Assembly (NCBI GenBank): GCA_024103515.1
Contig: JAGGIK010000005.1
Span: 1-64,000 of the forward strand
Direction: 5' to 3'
Origin: Snodgrassella sp.
GTDB lineage: Bacteria > Pseudomonadota > Gammaproteobacteria > Burkholderiales > Neisseriaceae
DNA length: 64,000 nucleotides
Both the position numbers and the translations under genes were made by a program. Below, piece by piece: positions 61,519 to 64,000 of this stretch; positions within the stretch are counted from its first letter, which is position 1, and each line of letters opens with the position of its first letter. Below the pieces are notes generated by a model, which saw only the letters and a program-made list of their open reading frames with translations, had not been told where the DNA came from and ran no database searches.

Positions 61519-64000
61519 ATGAAACGAATGTTATTCAATGCCACACAGGCAGAAGAACTGCGCGTGGCCATTGTGGATGGGCAGAATTTAATTGATCTGG
61601 ACATTGAAACTTTGGGTAAGGAGCAGCGTAAAGGCAATATTTATAAAGGGATCATTACCAGAATAGAACCTTCACTGGAAGCTTGTTTTGTTGATTATGG
61701 TACTGATCGCCATGGATTCTTACCTTTTAAAGAAATATCGCGCAGCTATTTTCAAAACTATGAAGGTGGCAGGGTACGCATTCAGGATGTATTAACTGAA
61801 GGTGTGGAAGTCATTGTTCAGGTTGAAAAAGATGAACGTGGTAATAAAGGCGCCGCATTAACCACTTTGATTAGTCTGGCTGGACGTTATTTGGTATTAA
61901 TGCCAAATAACCCGCGCGGTGGAGGTGTTTCACGCCGTATCGAAGGTGAAGACCGACTGGAACTTAAGCAGGCCATGAGTGAGCTGAATGTTCCGCGCGG
62001 AATGAGTTTGATTGCACGTACTGCAGGTATAGGTCGTAGCTGTGAAGAGTTGCAGTGGGATCTGAATTATCTAGTGCAATTGTGGCAAGCCATTGAGCAG
62101 GCAGCGGCGCACCATAGTGAACCTTATCTGCTGTTCATGGAAAGTTCTTTATTGATTCGGGCTATACGCGATTATTTCCAACCTGATATTGGTGAAATAT
62201 TAATAGACTCACAAGTAGTATACGATCAGATCAGTGAGTTTATGGCTTATGTCATGCCGGCTTATACCGGTCGTTTGAAGCATTATATAGATCATACGCC
62301 GTTATTTTCGCGTTTTCAGATCGAACAACAAATTGAATCAGCATTTTCCCGCGAAGTTTCCCTACCTTCTGGTGGGGCCATTGTCATTGATCATACAGAG
62401 GCCTTAGTTTCTATTGACGTCAATTCTGCCCGTGCTACACGCGGTGCCGATATTGAGGACACTGCTTTTAAAACTAATATGGAGGCAGCAGAGGAAGTAG
62501 CCAGACAGATGCGGGTACGCGATCTTGGTGGCTTGGTCGTGATTGATTTCATCGACATGGAAAACAGCAAAAACCAGCGTGATGTTGAAAACACCTTACG
62601 TGAGGCACTAAAGAGGGATCGTGCACGTGTGCAAATGGCTAAATTATCCCGTTTCGGTTTGATGGAGCTATCACGTCAGCGTCTTAAGCCGTCTCTAGGT
62701 GAAAGTAGTCATACCACTTGCCCACGCTGTGCCGGAACCGGTTTTATCCGCAGTATTGAGTCTACTGCACTGCATGTATTACGTATTATTCAAGAAGAAG
62801 CTATGAAGGATAATACCGCAGAAGTACGTGTTCAGGTGCCAGTAGATGTGGCTACATTTCTGTTGAATGAAAAACGCGCGGAATTATTTGGGCTAGAAGA
62901 ACGGCTGGATTTGTGCATCTTACTGATTCCGAATATACATCTGGAAAATCCATATTATAATGTTACTCGCATACGTACTGATAACATTGAAGAAAATACC
63001 ACCCCCAGTTATCATCAGGTTAAATCACCTGAGAATGTCGGTGAATTACCATTTTCCATTGGTCAAAATAAACCCGTAAAACCCGAAGCCGCTGTTAAAG
63101 GTATTCAACACAGCCAACCTGCCCCTGTAGTAGCCACAGCAAATTCAGACACAAGTAAAAAATCAGGCGGATTTTGGAAAAAATTATCTGTATGGTGGCA
63201 AAGTTTGCGTGGTACTAATACCACTATTGATACAGTTTTAGAAAGCAATACCAAAGCCGACAAAAAAGCAAAAGCTTCAACTGAACAGAGAAAAAGTCGC
63301 AAATCATCGTCAAGTGAACGGCGCCAGGCAAAAACCAACCGATCGGCTAAAAATACTGTATCTGGTAAGAAAAATGATTTATGGGAGACAAAAGATAAAA
63401 CTTCTTTCAATAATGCAGTCGATAATCGACAAGCTGAGCGTCGCCTCCATCGGGAAGAGAAAGATAACAGTGATAAGTATGATTTAAATTCTCAATGTGA
63501 TATAGCTAAGGAGGATCAGGAAGCAAATATTCACAAAGATGACTGTAGTAGTAAGCGCCGTCGCCGTCAGCGCATGGCACGTAAACCTGACAGTGATTCT
63601 GGAAGTATTGCAACAGCCGAGAAGAAAGAAGACATTCAAGACGCTGAACCATTGTTCATTAAACTTGCTATTGATGAAAATGGCAATAAACGCAGCAAAT
63701 CACGCAATCAAAAGGAACACCGCCGTCAAACTGGTAAAAAGAATCGTCGTTTTATCCCATCTGCTGACAAAATTATCCGTTATCTGGATATACCAACTAT
63801 CGTGACACAGGTTCAACAAACGGCAGAACATGTGTTGCAACCAGAGAAAATGGTTGAGCGGAGTATTGATCAGCATAATATTACTATTTCTGCTAATAAT
63901 ACCGCTGAGAATATGGTGCAACGGGCAGTACAAGAGGTACAGAATATTGCATTAATGGTATTGGAAAAGGAATATTGTGAGCAGAAATCCGACTCATCTG
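61519..64000 (+). CDS. rne: Ribonuclease E, partial (3' end outside window)
   Basis: 827 codons are present from ATG 61519 and the frame is still open at the window edge. Catalytic half (about 1-500): an S1 domain at about residues 35-120 ([20 protein letters not shown]), catalytic DNase-I-like aspartates in [14 protein letters not shown] and [13 protein letters not shown], and the zinc-link CPRC near residue 402. From about residue 540 the protein becomes low-complexity and basic/acidic, the scaffold half, with an arginine-rich stretch [14 protein letters not shown] and other Lys/Arg clusters expected to bind RNA. It is the core of the mRNA-decay machinery, on the inner face of the membrane in most proteobacteria. 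Confidence 0.96.
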   Translation, partial: MKRMLFNATQAEELRVAIVDGQNLIDLDIETLGKEQRKGNIYKGIITRIEPSLEACFVDYGTDRHGFLPFKEISRSYFQNYEGGRVRIQDVLTEGVEVIVQVEKDERGNKGAALTTLISLAGRYLVLMPNNPRGGGVSRRIEGEDRLELKQAMSELNVPRGMSLIARTAGIGRSCEELQWDLNYLVQLWQAIEQAAAHHSEPYLLFMESSLLIRAIRDYFQPDIGEILIDSQVVYDQISEFMAYVMPAYTGRLKHYIDHTPLFSRFQIEQQIESAFSREVSLPSGGAIVIDHTEALVSIDVNSARATRGADIEDTAFKTNMEAAEEVARQMRVRDLGGLVVIDFIDMENSKNQRDVENTLREALKRDRARVQMAKLSRFGLMELSRQRLKPSLGESSHTTCPRCAGTGFIRSIESTALHVLRIIQEEAMKDNTAEVRVQVPVDVATFLLNEKRAELFGLEERLDLCILLIPNIHLENPYYNVTRIRTDNIEENTTPSYHQVKSPENVGELPFSIGQNKPVKPEAAVKGIQHSQPAPVVATANSDTSKKSGGFWKKLSVWWQSLRGTNTTIDTVLESNTKADKKAKASTEQRKSRKSSSSERRQAKTNRSAKNTVSGKKNDLWETKDKTSFNNAVDNRQAERRLHREEKDNSDKYDLNSQCDIAKEDQEANIHKDDCSSKRRRRQRMARKPDSDSGSIATAEKKEDIQDAEPLFIKLAIDENGNKRSKSRNQKEHRRQTGKKNRRFIPSADKIIRYLDIPTIVTQVQQTAEHVLQPEKMVERSIDQHNITISANNTAENMVQRAVQEVQNIALMVLEKEYCEQKSDSS

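Overview
This window is a chromosomal segment of a low-GC (roughly 40%) beta-proteobacterium of the family Neisseriaceae. Gene content and order (metK divergent from an lpxL-type acyltransferase, a farR/emr-type efflux operon, lrp-dadA-alr, rluC divergent from rne) and the AT-rich spacers suggest a host-associated member such as Snodgrassella. That genus name is inference from pattern, not the result of a search. Almost everything recognisable is housekeeping or core accessory metabolism. I did not find a convincing new multi-gene system. The novelty is in eroded islands and in a few non-coding structures.

Layout. 1-3.0 kb: start of a possible sigma factor on the minus strand, an LpxL-family acyltransferase (minus) and metK. 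3.8-8.8 kb: a MarR regulator followed by a complete tripartite drug-efflux operon (outer-membrane factor, EmrA-like adaptor, EmrB-like pump) that ends in a perfect 17-bp inverted repeat. 9.1-14.5 kb: a second LpxL-family acyltransferase, a uracil-DNA-glycosylase-like protein, a CHAP amidase, an MFS exporter with a small partner ORF, a small membrane protein and a DUF2461 protein. 15.6-19.7 kb: MipA-like outer-membrane protein and the lrp/dadA/alr alanine-catabolism locus. 19.7-20.8 kb: a very AT-rich island with a frameshifted ankyrin gene and an orphan ORF. 20.8-28.7 kb: dapE, argF, a Bcr/CflA exporter, pheA, a LOG-family protein and metG. 28.8-31.9 kb (minus): dctA, tRNA-Pro(CGG), an RsmI-like methylase and maf/yceF. 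31.9-38.4 kb: yceD-rpmF, a phosphoribosyltransferase, plsX-fabH, a glycosyltransferase, fabD-fabG. 38.5-40.7 kb: cysB (minus) and an OmpA-family protein. 41-45.4 kb and 49.9-52.7 kb: two decayed islands holding broken genes (a YiiX-like hydrolase with in-frame amber codons, a J-domain-like ORF with an in-frame TGA, an MFS tail, a frameshifted spermidine-synthase-like fragment) and two eroded copies of one IS3-family element. They flank intact argG, tyrS, ychF and tRNA-Met. 52.7-64 kb: cysE, rng, sppA, a fused dihydroxyacetone kinase, galU, rluC, and rne with a long leader; rne runs off the window.

How genes work together. argF and argG serve arginine synthesis. cysB and cysE serve cysteine synthesis and its control. 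dapE and alr feed peptidoglycan. plsX-fabHDG supply acyl chains, which the two LpxL-type enzymes would place on lipid A. dadA and alr interconvert and oxidise alanine under the adjacent Lrp-type regulator. RNase E and RNase G are both present. In E. coli, rne-rluC-yceF-yceD-rpmF-plsX-fabHDG is one block. Here it is split into rluC/rne (60-64 kb) and yceF/yceD...fabG (31-38 kb).
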